Positions 6,345-15,711 of a DNA stretch of 16,449 nt are shown piece by piece. Numbering within the stretch: position 1 is the stretch's first letter; the number at the start of each line of letters is the position of its first letter. The stretch is taken from positions 1 to 16,449 of the forward strand of contig DAOUQK010000039.1 of NCBI GenBank assembly GCA_030625695.1, written 5' to 3'. The notes beneath the pieces were generated by a model that saw only the letters and a list, made by a program, of their open reading frames with translations, was not told the DNA's origin and did not search any database. Origin of the DNA: Paracoccaceae bacterium (lineage in GTDB: Bacteria; Pseudomonadota; Alphaproteobacteria; Rhodobacterales; Rhodobacteraceae). Both the position numbers and the translations under genes were made by a program.

Positions 6345-7046
6345 TTATTCAGCCGCTGCAGGCGCTGGGTTGATCGGAACATCCATTTTTGTGAGCATGT
6401 CGCGCACCTGAGGACAGTCGGCGTTTGGATCGGCGCCAAAGGTGACTTCGCTGTCCTGCCAGACCTCATCCAGTGCCTCGAGATCGGTTGGATCATCGTC
6501 AGGCACCGCAAGCATTTCACTGACCGCCCCCTGATCCGCCGTCGCACCAGACAATTGCAACAATGCCGCGAACACCGCGTTATAGTTGCTTTCGCGGCGC
6601 GTCAGCCGCACGTTGAGCGTTTCCAGAATATGCGCCGCATCCGCAAGCACATCGCGCATCTCAGAGTCCGACCGCAGCGACAGATATTCCAGCAGCACCG
6701 GCAGGTGATCCGGCAACTCGGTGCTGACCGGGTCAAACCCGGCATCGCGGTAGGTTTCAACCAGCGACACCATCGCCCCGCCGCGATCCCGGCTTTCGCC
6801 ATGAATATGCTCAAACAGATTAAGCGACAGGGTACGCGAGCGGTCAAACAGCATCACGTATTCTTCTTGCAGTTCATAGATGTCGCGGCTTGCCAACGCT
6901 TCGACAATGGGCCGCAATGCCCGTTGCATGGCATCGCTCAGCCGATCATCCGCAGTGAGAACGTCATCGATTTCCGGCATCGCCTCTTGCAGCTCAACCG
7001 AAGGATAGCTGAGCAGCAGCGACAGTGATTTTAACGTCCGGTCCAT
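6345..7046 (-). CDS. narJ: Nitrate reductase assembly chaperone NarJ (delta subunit)
   Basis: 233 aa of the TorD/NarJ helical chaperone family. The diagnostic central block is 'LFEHIHGESRDRG' followed by 'ELPDHLPVLLEYLS', which matches E. coli NarJ closely. NarJ binds apo-NarG and is needed for molybdenum cofactor insertion and membrane attachment. It is cytoplasmic. The ATG overlaps the narH stop by one base (TAATG), giving tight translational coupling. The C-terminus has an acidic extension ending in an Ala-rich tail, which is less conserved in the family. Confidence 0.95.
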   Translation of the reverse strand: MDRTLKSLSLLLSYPSVELQEAMPEIDDVLTADDRLSDAMQRALRPIVEALASRDIYELQEEYVMLFDRSRTLSLNLFEHIHGESRDRGGAMVSLVETYRDAGFDPVSTELPDHLPVLLEYLSLRSDSEMRDVLADAAHILETLNVRLTRRESNYNAVFAALLQLSGATADQGAVSEMLAVPDDDPTDLEALDEVWQDSEVTFGADPNADCPQVRDMLTKMDVPINPAPAAAE

Positions 7047-8575
7047 TAGAATGTCTCCTCTGGAAGAGTGAAGGTTCGTACCTTTTTGCCGCCAAACATG
7101 GTGCCTTTGTTCATCGACCCGGTCGAACAGCCATTGCCATCGGTGAAGCCACAGCCGCCGCGAATATCATAGGCGGATTCGGCCTGTTCGCGGTGGGCGG
7201 TCGGGATGACAAAGCGGTCTTCGTAATCAGCCAAAGCCATGATTTTGTACATGTCTTCGATCTGAAGCCCGGTCAGGCCTACCTGTTCGGCCAGCCCTTC
7301 GTCCCGCACACCATCAACGGTCAGGGACCGCATGTAGCCGCGCATTGCTGTCATCCGCTCAAGTGCTGTCACCACCGGGGCTTCGTCTCCGGCGGTCAGC
7401 ATGTTGGCAAGATATTGCACCGGTATGCGCAGACTGCGAACATCCGGCATACCGCCGACGCTGTTTAACTGACCGGCCTCGACCGCGTTCTGAATTGGCG
7501 AAAGCGGCGGAATATACCAGACCATCGGCAACGTGCGATATTCAGGGTGCAGCGGGAACGCCACTTTCCATTCCATCGCCATCTTCCAAATCGGGCTGTT
7601 CTGCGCGCCTTTGATCCAGTCGGCAGGCACGCCGTCAGCTTTTGCCTGGGCAATCACTTCGGGGTCGTTCGGGTCAAGGAACACGCCAAGCTGGGCATCA
7701 TACAGATCGGTTTCGGCGTGGGTGGCTGCCGCCTCGGAGATCTTGTCCGCGTCATATAGCATCACCCCCAGATAACGGATGCGACCGACGCAGGTTTCAG
7801 AGCAAACCGTTGGATTGCCGCTCTCGATGCGCGGATAGCAAAAGGTGCATTTCTCGGATTTGCCGCTTTCCCAGTTGTAATAGATCTTTTTGTAGGGACA
7901 GCCCGACACGCACATGCGCCAGCCACGGCATTTTTCCTGATCAATCAGAACAATGCCGTCTTCTTCGCGTTTATAGATCGCGCCGGAGGGGCAGGAAGCC
8001 ACACAACTAGGGTTAAGACAATGTTCACACAAACGCGGCAAGTACATCATAAAGGTGTTTTCGTACTCCCCGTAAATGTCCCTTTGTACATTCTCGAAGT
8101 TATAGTCGTTCTTGCGTTTCTCGAACTCACCACCAAGAATTTCTTCCCAGTTCGGGCCCTTGGTGATCTTCTCCATCCGCTTGCCGGTGATCTTGGACCG
8201 GGGGCGTGCGGTTGGGAAAGCCGGCATGTCAGGCGCCGATTTCAGGTGGTCATAGTCAAAATCAAACGGTTCGTAATAATCGTCGATTTCGGGCAGATCC
8301 GGGTTGGCAAAGATGTTCGCCAGAATGCGCCATTTGCTGCCCTGTTTAGGGTGCAGTTTGCCGTTCTTTGAACGCGCCCAGCCGCCATTCCAGCGTTTCT
8401 GGTTTTCCCAGTCCGTGGGATACCCCAGACCCGGCTTGGTTTCGACGTTATTGAACCACGCATATTCAACGCCTTCGCGACTGGTCCAGACGTTTTTGCA
8501 GGTGACTGAACAGGTGTGGCAGCCGATACATTTATCAAGGTTCAGCACCATACCGATTTGGGCTCGAATTTTCAT
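7046..8575 (-). CDS. narH: Respiratory nitrate reductase beta subunit (Fe-S electron transfer)
   Basis: 509 aa (E. coli 512). The four cysteine groups are all present: C16/C19/C22/C26; C183/C186/C191/C195; C216, W219, C222/C226; and C243/C246/C258/C262. The tryptophan at 219 replacing a cysteine ('CRGWRMC') is the hallmark of NarH, which makes one cluster [3Fe-4S] and leaves three [4Fe-4S]. It passes electrons from NarI hemes to NarG at the cytoplasmic face. The ATG overlaps the narG stop by 4 bp (ATGA), and the stop overlaps the narJ start. No truncation is seen. Confidence 0.97.
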   Translation of the reverse strand: MKIRAQIGMVLNLDKCIGCHTCSVTCKNVWTSREGVEYAWFNNVETKPGLGYPTDWENQKRWNGGWARSKNGKLHPKQGSKWRILANIFANPDLPEIDDYYEPFDFDYDHLKSAPDMPAFPTARPRSKITGKRMEKITKGPNWEEILGGEFEKRKNDYNFENVQRDIYGEYENTFMMYLPRLCEHCLNPSCVASCPSGAIYKREEDGIVLIDQEKCRGWRMCVSGCPYKKIYYNWESGKSEKCTFCYPRIESGNPTVCSETCVGRIRYLGVMLYDADKISEAAATHAETDLYDAQLGVFLDPNDPEVIAQAKADGVPADWIKGAQNSPIWKMAMEWKVAFPLHPEYRTLPMVWYIPPLSPIQNAVEAGQLNSVGGMPDVRSLRIPVQYLANMLTAGDEAPVVTALERMTAMRGYMRSLTVDGVRDEGLAEQVGLTGLQIEDMYKIMALADYEDRFVIPTAHREQAESAYDIRGGCGFTDGNGCSTGSMNKGTMFGGKKVRTFTLPEETF

Positions 8576-11500
8576 TCCGCTGCCTCCACTTTGGTCGCCG
8601 TTTCAGACACTGGCGTGTCCATCCAATCGACGTTTCTCAATTTACGAACGATGACAAACTCGTCGCGGTTACTGCCCACGGTGCCGTAATAATTAAAGCC
8701 GTAACTCAGTTGCGCATAGGCCCCGATCATATGGGTGGGTTTCAGGATTGCGCGGGTCACCGAATTGTGGATGCCACCGCGAATACCGGTCTTTTCAGAA
8801 CCCGGTGTGTTCACGATTTTTTCCTGCGCGTGATACATGAACAGGCTGCCCTCTTTGATCCGCTGGCTGACCACCACACGCGCCGTCAAAGCACCGTTGG
8901 TGTTATAGGCCTCGATCCAGTCGTTATCGACCAGACCGGCCTTTTTGGCATCAATCTCGGACATCCAGACCACCGGACCACCCCGGTTCAGCGTCAGCAT
9001 CATCAGGTTGTCGGAATAGGTGCTGTGAATGCCCCATTTCTGGTGCGGCGTGATGAAATTCAGCACCACATGCGGCTCGCCAACGTCGCTGTTCACTGCC
9101 TGTGTGATTGTCTTGAGATCGACCGGAGGTCGGTAGCTGACAAAGCCTTCGCCAAAGGCCCGCATCCACAGATGATCCTGATAAAGCTGTTGTCGCCCGG
9201 TCAATGTGCGCCACGGGATCAACTCATGCACGTTGGTGTAACCGGCATTATAACAGACCTCTTCGCTCTCAATCCCTGACCATGTGGGCGAGGAAATGAT
9301 TTTGCGCGGTTGCGCCGCAATGTCGCGAAAGCGGATTTTGGTGTGATGCGCGCCTTCGGCCAGATGCGCATGTTCACGCCCGGTTGGTTTCTCAAGCTCG
9401 TGCCAAGCCTTGACGGCAACTTCGCCGTTGGTTTCAGGAGCAAGCATCAGGATCATCTCGGCCGCTTCAATCGCGGTGTTCAGTTTCGGCTGGCCCTTGC
9501 TGACGCCTTCCTCGGTAACAACTCCATTGAGATCGCGCAGGTGCTGCACCTCAATCTCGGTGTTCCAGTTGATGCCTTTGCCACCATTACCCAGTTTATC
9601 AAGAAGTGGACCAATCGCGGTGAACTTTTTGTAAAGATTGGGATAATCCCGCTCAACCGCCACATAGTTCGGTGCAGTTTTGCCTGGGATCAGATCACAT
9701 TCACCTTTCTTCCAGTCTTTCACATGCGGCTGGGCAAGTTCGCCCGGCGTGTCATGCAAAAGTGGCAATTGCACGATGTCGGTCTCAACACCCAGGATTT
9801 CAGGGGCCACTTCCGAGAACTTTTTGGCGATTGCCTTGAAGATTTCCCAGTCCGATTTACTTTCATACGCCGGATCAACTGCCGCCTGAAGCGGGTGGAT
9901 GAACGGGTGCATATCCGAGGTGTTCAGATCATCCTTTTCGTACCAGCTGGCGGTAGGCAGCACGATGTCGGAATAAACACAGGTGGTCGACATCCGGAAA
10001 TCAATCGTCACCAGCAGATCGAGTTTACCCTTGGGCGCTTCGTCATGCCATTTGGCCTCTTTCGAGAGCACTTTGCCTTCTTCGCCAAGGTCCTTTCCAA
10101 GCACGCCATGTTGAGTGCCAAGCAGATGCTTGAGGAAATACTCATGCCCCTTGCCCGATGATCCAAGCAGGTTCGAGCGCCACACAAACAGGTTGCGCGG
10201 CCAGTTTTCCGGCGCATCCGGGTCTTCGCACGACATTTCCAAATCACCGGATTTCAACTGCTCGGCGACATATTCCGGGATGGCTTTGCCCGACTCTTTG
10301 GCGGCTTTGGCCACCTCAAGCGGGTTGGTTTTGAGCTGCGGAGCAGACGGCAACCAGCCCATGCGTTCCGCCCGGATATTGTAGTCAATCAGGCTGATAT
10401 CCCAATCGCCCTTGGGGGCGGTTGGTGACAGAATTTCACCCGCCGACAGCGTTTCATAGCGCCATTGATCAGAGTGAGCATACCACGCGGATGTGGAATT
10501 CATGTGCCGCGGCGGACGGTTCCAGTCCAGCGCAAAGGCCAGCGGTTGCCAGCCGGTTTGCGGGCGCAGTTTTTCCTGCCCCACATAATGCGCCCAGCCG
10601 CCACCTTCTTGGCCGATACAACCGCACATCACCAGCATATTGATGATACCACGATAGTTCATGTCCATGTGGTACCAGTGGTTCAGGCCGGCCCCCAGAA
10701 TGACCATCGACTTGCCCTTGGTTTTTTCCGCATTACCGGCAAATTCACGGGCAACAGCGATGATTTTATTCGCTGGCACGCCGGTGATTTTCTCGGCCCA
10801 GGCCGGTGTATATGGCAAGTCTTCGGAAAAGTCCTTTGACGCCCATTCGCCGCCCAATCCGCGATCAAGCCCGTAGTTGGCGCAAAACAGGTCAAATACC
10901 GTAGCAACCAAAACGTCGCGGCCATCGGCCAGTTTGACCTTTTTGACCGCGACATTACGGGTCAGCACATCAGGGTGATCACATTTGACAAAATTCTCGG
11001 TCGCCTGACCGCCGAAAAACGGGAAATCCACGCCAACAACTTCGTCATAATCTTCTTCAAGGATATGACTGAGGCGCAGCTTGACGTCTTTCTTTTTGGC
11101 GCGCTCTTCAAGGTTCCATTTACCCTCTTCGCCCCAGCGAAACCCGATTGAACCATTGGGCACGACCACGTTGCCTGTCACCTCGTCAAACGCGACGGTT
11201 TTCCAGTCCGGGTTGTTCTTTTCACCCAGGTTTCCTTTGAAGTCATCGGCGCGCAGCATCCGGCCCGGCACCAGTTTGCCGTCCTGTTCATCCAATACCA
11301 CCAGATTTGGCATATCGGTGTATTTACGCGCGTAATCCTCAAAATAAGGAGCCTGCCGGTCCAGGTGATATTCGCGCAGGATCACATGGCCCATCGCCAT
11401 CGCAAGGGCTGCATCGGTGCCCTGTTGCGGGGCCAGCCAGATGTCACCGAATTTGGCGGCTTCTGAATAGTCCGGGCAGATCACGGCGGATTTGGTGCCG

Positions 11501-12321
11501 CGATAACGTACCTCGGTATAGAAATGCGCGTCAGGGGTACGGGTTTGCGGCACGTTACTGCCCCAGAGCAGCAGGAATCCGGCGTTGTACCAGTCTGCGG
11601 ATTCAGGCACATCGGTCTGTTCGCCCCATGTCTGAGGGCTGGCTGGAGGCAGGTCGCAATACCAGTCATAAAACGACATGCAGGTGCCGCCCATCAGGCT
11701 GAGGTAACGGCTGCCGGCCGCATAAGACACCATCGACATTGCCGGGATCGGAGAGAAACCAAACACCCGGTCAGGTCCGTGTGTCTTGGCGGTATAGGCG
11801 TTGGCGGCGGCGACGATTTCAGTGGATTCGTCCCAAGTGGCCCGCACAAATCCGCCCTTGCCGCGGCTTTCGACATAAGACGCCCGCAGGATCGGGTCGT
11901 TTTGCAATTTCGTCCACGCCTGAACCGGCGTCAATGTTTTGCGCAATGAGCGCCAGGCGCGCATCAGATTGCCTCGGATCAACGGGTTTTTCACCCGGTT
12001 CGCGGAATAAAGATACCAGCTATAGGAAGCGCCCCGGGCACAGCCGCGCGGTTCGTGGTTGGGTATGCCTGCGCGGGTGCGTGGATAATCCGTCTGCTGG
12101 GTTTCCCAGGTCACAATCCCGGATTTCACATAAATCCGCCAGCTGCACGAGCCAGTGCAATTCACCCCATGCGTCGAGCGCACGATTTTATCATGCCGCC
12201 AGCGATTGCGATAAACGTCTTCCCAATCCCGGTTTTCGCGGGTGACTTGCCCCCATCCATCGGAAAATTGTTCCAGTTCCTTGGGTTGAAAAAAGTTCAG
12301 TCTGTCGAGCAGATGGCTCAT
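8572..12321 (-). CDS. narG: Respiratory nitrate reductase alpha subunit (Mo-bisMGD catalytic subunit)
   Basis: 1249 aa (E. coli 1247), intact. The FS0 cluster motif is visible as H51, C55, C59 and C94, with the His first ligand typical of NarG. D223 in 'YCDLPPASPQ' corresponds to the Asp ligand of molybdenum. The N-terminus 'MSHLLDRLNFF' is the vestigial twin-arginine-like start of membrane-bound NarG, which is retained in the cytoplasm. The start at 12321 is chosen because AGGAGA sits 7 nt upstream; the frame stays open to 12447, but that part is the intergenic hairpin region. It reduces nitrate to nitrite with electrons from NarH. A stem-loop separates it from narK2. Confidence 0.97.
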   Translation of the reverse strand: MSHLLDRLNFFQPKELEQFSDGWGQVTRENRDWEDVYRNRWRHDKIVRSTHGVNCTGSCSWRIYVKSGIVTWETQQTDYPRTRAGIPNHEPRGCARGASYSWYLYSANRVKNPLIRGNLMRAWRSLRKTLTPVQAWTKLQNDPILRASYVESRGKGGFVRATWDESTEIVAAANAYTAKTHGPDRVFGFSPIPAMSMVSYAAGSRYLSLMGGTCMSFYDWYCDLPPASPQTWGEQTDVPESADWYNAGFLLLWGSNVPQTRTPDAHFYTEVRYRGTKSAVICPDYSEAAKFGDIWLAPQQGTDAALAMAMGHVILREYHLDRQAPYFEDYARKYTDMPNLVVLDEQDGKLVPGRMLRADDFKGNLGEKNNPDWKTVAFDEVTGNVVVPNGSIGFRWGEEGKWNLEERAKKKDVKLRLSHILEEDYDEVVGVDFPFFGGQATENFVKCDHPDVLTRNVAVKKVKLADGRDVLVATVFDLFCANYGLDRGLGGEWASKDFSEDLPYTPAWAEKITGVPANKIIAVAREFAGNAEKTKGKSMVILGAGLNHWYHMDMNYRGIINMLVMCGCIGQEGGGWAHYVGQEKLRPQTGWQPLAFALDWNRPPRHMNSTSAWYAHSDQWRYETLSAGEILSPTAPKGDWDISLIDYNIRAERMGWLPSAPQLKTNPLEVAKAAKESGKAIPEYVAEQLKSGDLEMSCEDPDAPENWPRNLFVWRSNLLGSSGKGHEYFLKHLLGTQHGVLGKDLGEEGKVLSKEAKWHDEAPKGKLDLLVTIDFRMSTTCVYSDIVLPTASWYEKDDLNTSDMHPFIHPLQAAVDPAYESKSDWEIFKAIAKKFSEVAPEILGVETDIVQLPLLHDTPGELAQPHVKDWKKGECDLIPGKTAPNYVAVERDYPNLYKKFTAIGPLLDKLGNGGKGINWNTEIEVQHLRDLNGVVTEEGVSKGQPKLNTAIEAAEMILMLAPETNGEVAVKAWHELEKPTGREHAHLAEGAHHTKIRFRDIAAQPRKIISSPTWSGIESEEVCYNAGYTNVHELIPWRTLTGRQQLYQDHLWMRAFGEGFVSYRPPVDLKTITQAVNSDVGEPHVVLNFITPHQKWGIHSTYSDNLMMLTLNRGGPVVWMSEIDAKKAGLVDNDWIEAYNTNGALTARVVVSQRIKEGSLFMYHAQEKIVNTPGSEKTGIRGGIHNSVTRAILKPTHMIGAYAQLSYGFNYYGTVGSNRDEFVIVRKLRNVDWMDTPVSETATKVEAAE

Positions 12322-12347
12322 AGGGTTATCTCCTGAAATAGGCTGAC

Positions 12348-12371
12348 CTGCCCCGACGATTGCCGGGGCAG
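12348..12371. terminator. Stem-loop between narK2 and narG
   Basis: CTGCCCCG (12348-12355), an 8-nt loop, and CGGGGCAG (12364-12371) form a perfect 8-bp GC-rich hairpin in the 65-bp gap. There is no following T-tract, so full termination is unlikely. It may act as a partial terminator or an RNase-protected end that sets the ratio of transporter to reductase mRNA. Confidence 0.55.
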
Positions 12372-12386
12372 AATAGAATGCGCTCT

Positions 12387-14003
12387 TTAGGGGTTCTTGA
12401 TATAGGCGCCGGGGCGCAAATAAAACCACCAGTTGATCACGATACAAAGCGTATAGAAGGCCGCGAAACCATAGAGCGCCAGCTCGGGTGTGCCCGCCTT
12501 CATCTGTTCGCCAAACACTTTGGGGATGATGAACGCGCCATATGCGGCAACCGCTGCGGTCCAGCCCAGAGCAGGACCGGCCTGTTCCTTGTCAAACACC
12601 ATGGCGATTGTGCGGAAGGTCGATCCGTTGCCCACACCAGTTGCGGCAAACAGGATCAGGAACAATACCATAAACGGCAGGAACACAGTTTCCGGTGTCG
12701 CCGAGTTATAAGCAACGTTCAGTAGGTACGCGAGGCCAAGAGCCGAGCCGACCATGACAACTGAAATGATCTGCGTGACTTTTGCGCCACCCATCTTGTC
12801 AGCGATCATGCCGCCAACCGGGCGGATCAGCGCGCCGATAAACGGTCCCATCCAGGCAAACATCAACGCGGATGGCCCGTTTGGATTGACCTGGTCGTGG
12901 GTCATTACTCCGTCCACCATCAGGTGCTGAAAGCCGAACACCACTTTAATGGTCAGCGGGAACGCCGCTGCGTAACCGATGAATGATCCAAAGGTCATCA
13001 CATAGATCACGGTCATCGCCCAAGTGTGCTTGTTGCCGAAAATCTTATACTGACGCGTCAGGTTTTGCCCGACAGCACCAGGGATCAGTTTCAGCAGAAA
13101 CACCGTTAACGCGATCACGATGGGCAGAACGATCCATTTCGACACACCCATGCCAGACGCTGGCAAACCGCCAGCAGTGGCAGGCAGCATCAGCCACAGA
13201 CCAAAAGCCGCAGTCGCAAAGCCAATCAGCAACATGCCGGTAATGGTGGCAAACGCACCAATGGGTCCGGGGATGTTGGGCGAGACGTGTTCATCGCGGA
13301 TGTTGTTCATGAATGCCCAGCCGAGAATAGCCAACGGCACCAGCGCAATCAGCCAGACATACCCGGCGTTCTGGATATAGGTCTCGGTACCGGCCGGAAT
13401 TTTCCCGATCAGCGTACCCGAGGTATTCACCAAATTACGTGAGGCACCACCAAACAATCCGAAGGTCATCACCAAAGGGATAACGATCTGCATGGTTGTC
13501 ACGCCAAAGTTGCCCAGACCCGCGTTCATCCCCAGCGCATAACCCTGCACCTTTTTGGGATAGAAAAAGCTGATGTTGGACATGGATGAACTAAAGTTAC
13601 CACCGCCAATACCTGACAGAAACGCCAGAATCTGGAACTGCCACAATGGTGTGTCCGGATTGGACAAAGCATAACCCGCCCCAATCGCCGGGATCATCAG
13701 CAAGGCTGTGGTGAACACGATGGTATTTCGACCACCGGCAATTCGAATGAAGAACGTCGATGGAATACGCAGGGTGGCACCGGTCAGACCGGCAATCGCA
13801 CCAAGGGTGAACAGTTGCGATTTCTCAAAGTCAAAGCCAAGGTTGATCATCTGAACGGTGATGATCCCCCAATAGAGCCAGACCGCGAAACCAACAAGCA
13901 GACTGGGGATCGAAATCCACAAATTGCGCGTGGCAATGGATTTCCCCGTCGAGGCCCAATAACTCTCGTCCTCGATTTTCCAGTTTCTTAGATCTTGTGC
14001 CAT
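12387..14003 (-). CDS. narK2: NarK2-type nitrate/nitrite antiporter (MFS) with two extra helices
   Basis: 538 aa, MFS/NNP family, closest by eye to E. coli NarK: 'ASRNLWIS'-like start ('ATRNLWISIP'), 'GATLRIP' with R79 (E. coli R89), nitrate signature 'GLGNFGVTTMQ' at about 162-172, and 'ALIRPVGG' with R394 (E. coli R305). Both substrate arginines are therefore kept. Between helices 6 and 7 (about residues 245-310) there are two additional hydrophobic helices, giving about 14 rather than 12, which explains the extra length over E. coli NarK (463 aa). A strong GAGGAGG ribosome binding site precedes the ATG. It probably exports nitrite in exchange for nitrate. In Paracoccus NarK1 and NarK2 are fused in one protein; here they are separate. 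Confidence 0.92.
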   Translation of the reverse strand: MAQDLRNWKIEDESYWASTGKSIATRNLWISIPSLLVGFAVWLYWGIITVQMINLGFDFEKSQLFTLGAIAGLTGATLRIPSTFFIRIAGGRNTIVFTTALLMIPAIGAGYALSNPDTPLWQFQILAFLSGIGGGNFSSSMSNISFFYPKKVQGYALGMNAGLGNFGVTTMQIVIPLVMTFGLFGGASRNLVNTSGTLIGKIPAGTETYIQNAGYVWLIALVPLAILGWAFMNNIRDEHVSPNIPGPIGAFATITGMLLIGFATAAFGLWLMLPATAGGLPASGMGVSKWIVLPIVIALTVFLLKLIPGAVGQNLTRQYKIFGNKHTWAMTVIYVMTFGSFIGYAAAFPLTIKVVFGFQHLMVDGVMTHDQVNPNGPSALMFAWMGPFIGALIRPVGGMIADKMGGAKVTQIISVVMVGSALGLAYLLNVAYNSATPETVFLPFMVLFLILFAATGVGNGSTFRTIAMVFDKEQAGPALGWTAAVAAYGAFIIPKVFGEQMKAGTPELALYGFAAFYTLCIVINWWFYLRPGAYIKNP

Positions 14004-14027
14004 TTATTTCCTCCTCAGTGAGGTTGG

Positions 14028-14048
14028 GGCGGGCCAGTGCGGCCCGCC
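14028..14048. terminator. Stem-loop between narK1 and narK2
   Basis: GGCGGGCC (14028-14035), loop AGTGC, and GGCCCGCC (14041-14048) form a perfect 8-bp GC hairpin in the 52-bp gap. It lies after the narK1 stop and before the narK2 ribosome binding site. There is no T-tract, so it more likely controls mRNA stability or causes partial attenuation. Confidence 0.55.
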
Positions 14049-14055
14049 ATCTTGA

Positions 14056-15468
14056 TTAGATTTTCTGGTCGTGTGTCTTGTTGTAGTCGGCCACGACCTG
14101 GGCCGAATGGCGCAACGCTTCGTTGGCGCGATCTGCCTTGATTTGCAGCAATTCCATGCTGGCCTTTTCAAACAACGCCTTTTCTTCGGCCTCTTGTTCA
14201 GGGCTGAACCTAAGAAAGAAGGTCAGGACAGAGGCAATGGTCACAACCACACCGATGGTGAAGAAGACATCGTTCCACTCCATCGCGCCTTTGAACAGAA
14301 ACCCTGCGGCTACGGCACCGGCGTTACCGCCCGCCCCAACCACACCGGCCACGGCACCAAGCGCTTTTTTGTTGATGAAGGGCACGACGGAATAGGTGGC
14401 ACCCTCGGCCATCTGGGTGAACAGCGAAAAGACGATCAGCATCGGAATGGCCAGGAACAGTACGCTCATCTGGCTAAAGATCATCAGCGCGATACCTTCG
14501 CCCAGAAGAACGATGAACAACCAGAACGCCCGCCCTCTCAATCCCCAGATATGGCCAAAGTTATCGCCAAATATACCACCCAGGGTCCGGGCAAAGATGT
14601 TCATCAGGCCAAACGAGGCCGCAATGGCACCTGCCGTGACCAGATTGACGTTAAAGTAGTCGTAAAAGTAGAGAGCAGCTGTGTTGTTGACGGTCAGCTC
14701 GATACCGAAACATGCCCCGTAGATCAGGAACAGTATCCACACGCGGTAGTCTTTCAGCGCGTTGAAGTAATCCCCGGTGACTTGCTTCTTTTCAGGCATC
14801 AGGCCTGCTGCGCGCAATTCCCTGAAGTTCCCGTTAGGCGTGTCTTCGGTCATGAAGTAGTAGGCGATACCGACAAAGAAAATAACGATACCAACAGCTA
14901 CCATGGTCATGCGCCAGGCCTGAGCATCCGTGAACCCAAACCCAATTACAAACCCCGAAAAGATCAGCGGCATAACGATCTGGGTGACGCCACCGCCAAG
15001 ATTACCCCAGCCCGCGCTGGTGGCGTTTGCAGTGCCTACCACATTGGGCGCGAACATCATCGACGTATGATATTGGGTGATGACAAATGAGGCCCCGATG
15101 ATGCCAATCAGCAGCCGGAAAAACAGAAAGCTTTCAAAACTGTCGGCCAGTGCGATGCCTGCAACCGGGAAAGCGCCAAATACCAACAGGTATGTATAGG
15201 ACAGCCGAGGCCCGATCCGATCACATAGCCAGCCGATGAAAAAACGCGCAAAAATGGTCACCGCTACCGAGGCGATGATGCTCCAGCCGACCTGAGATTT
15301 CGTGAGGTTCAATTCATCGCGCACAATGATCATCAGCGGCGCAATACCAAACCAGGCAAAGAACGCTCCGAAGAACGCAAACCACGTCATGTGGAATGTA
15401 CGTATCTGCACCCGCCTTACGTCAAAGAAGTTTCCCCATAGGCTTGTGGCTTTGTTAGGTATCTCCAT
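14056..15468 (-). CDS. narK1: NarK1-type nitrate transporter (MFS, probable nitrate/proton symporter)
   Basis: 470 aa, MFS/NNP family with 12 helices. Type I NarK traits are visible: 'WFAFFGAFFAWFGIAPL' in helix 1, the MFS loop 'WLCDRIGPRLSYT', and the nitrate signature 'AGWGNLGGGVTQ' at about residues 152-163. It probably imports nitrate to start respiration. Start choice: two ATGs lie close together; AAAGGA (15475-15480) directly abuts the first (15474) but is 6 nt from the second (15468), so the second is preferred. First gene of the nar operon, behind an exact FNR box at 15544-15557. A C-terminal charged tail with a short coiled-coil tendency follows the last helix. Confidence 0.93.
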   Translation of the reverse strand: MEIPNKATSLWGNFFDVRRVQIRTFHMTWFAFFGAFFAWFGIAPLMIIVRDELNLTKSQVGWSIIASVAVTIFARFFIGWLCDRIGPRLSYTYLLVFGAFPVAGIALADSFESFLFFRLLIGIIGASFVITQYHTSMMFAPNVVGTANATSAGWGNLGGGVTQIVMPLIFSGFVIGFGFTDAQAWRMTMVAVGIVIFFVGIAYYFMTEDTPNGNFRELRAAGLMPEKKQVTGDYFNALKDYRVWILFLIYGACFGIELTVNNTAALYFYDYFNVNLVTAGAIAASFGLMNIFARTLGGIFGDNFGHIWGLRGRAFWLFIVLLGEGIALMIFSQMSVLFLAIPMLIVFSLFTQMAEGATYSVVPFINKKALGAVAGVVGAGGNAGAVAAGFLFKGAMEWNDVFFTIGVVVTIASVLTFFLRFSPEQEAEEKALFEKASMELLQIKADRANEALRHSAQVVADYNKTHDQKI

Positions 15469-15543
15469 CTGCATTCCTTTGGTTCATCGAGCAAAGATGC
15501 TTCGATTTAGAGAGGTTCGTAAGCGGTGCAGAGGTTTCGGATA

Positions 15544-15557
15544 TTGATCCAAATCAA
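15544..15557. promoter_or_regulatory. Exact FNR box for the nar operon promoter
   Basis: TTGAT-CCAA-ATCAA is a perfect match to the FNR consensus. It is centred about 82 bp before the narK1 ATG. If it acts as a class II site (-41.5), the -10 would be TACGAA (15516-15521, minus strand) with transcription starting near 15509 and a leader of about 40 nt. It could also be read by the NarR-like protein, which carries the same E..SR recognition residues. Confidence 0.85.
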
Positions 15558-15678
15558 CGAAATCAGCGGACCAACAGAAATATTTCGAATGTTACCATTT
15601 CTTAAGCACATGAAATAATTCATCAAACATCAAGTTCCATTATTCCTGATGACATCCCAACAAATATTAACTATCCGC

Positions 15679-15692
15679 TTGATAAATATCAA
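15679..15692. promoter_or_regulatory. Second exact FNR box, close to the narR start
   Basis: TTGAT-AAAT-ATCAA is a perfect consensus site centred 26 bp upstream of the narR ATG. That is too close to the gene for class II activation of narR from this site, so it may repress narR (autoregulation) or act at a distance on the nar promoter, about 135 bp from the first box. Confidence 0.8.
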
Positions 15693-15711
15693 TTGCGAGA
15701 ATGTTTACATC

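Noticed and set aside
9310..10161. 283-aa plus-strand ORF
   Set aside because: Lies entirely antisense inside narG, which has strong family motifs throughout; a by-product of codon bias.
14071..15090. 339-aa plus-strand ORF
   Set aside because: Antisense to narK1; composition (His, Gln, Arg-rich with no helices) is typical of a shadow of a membrane protein gene.
15649..15711. Upstream start of narR
   Set aside because: The extra 21 residues are translated from the exact FNR box and do not match CRP/FNR N-termini.
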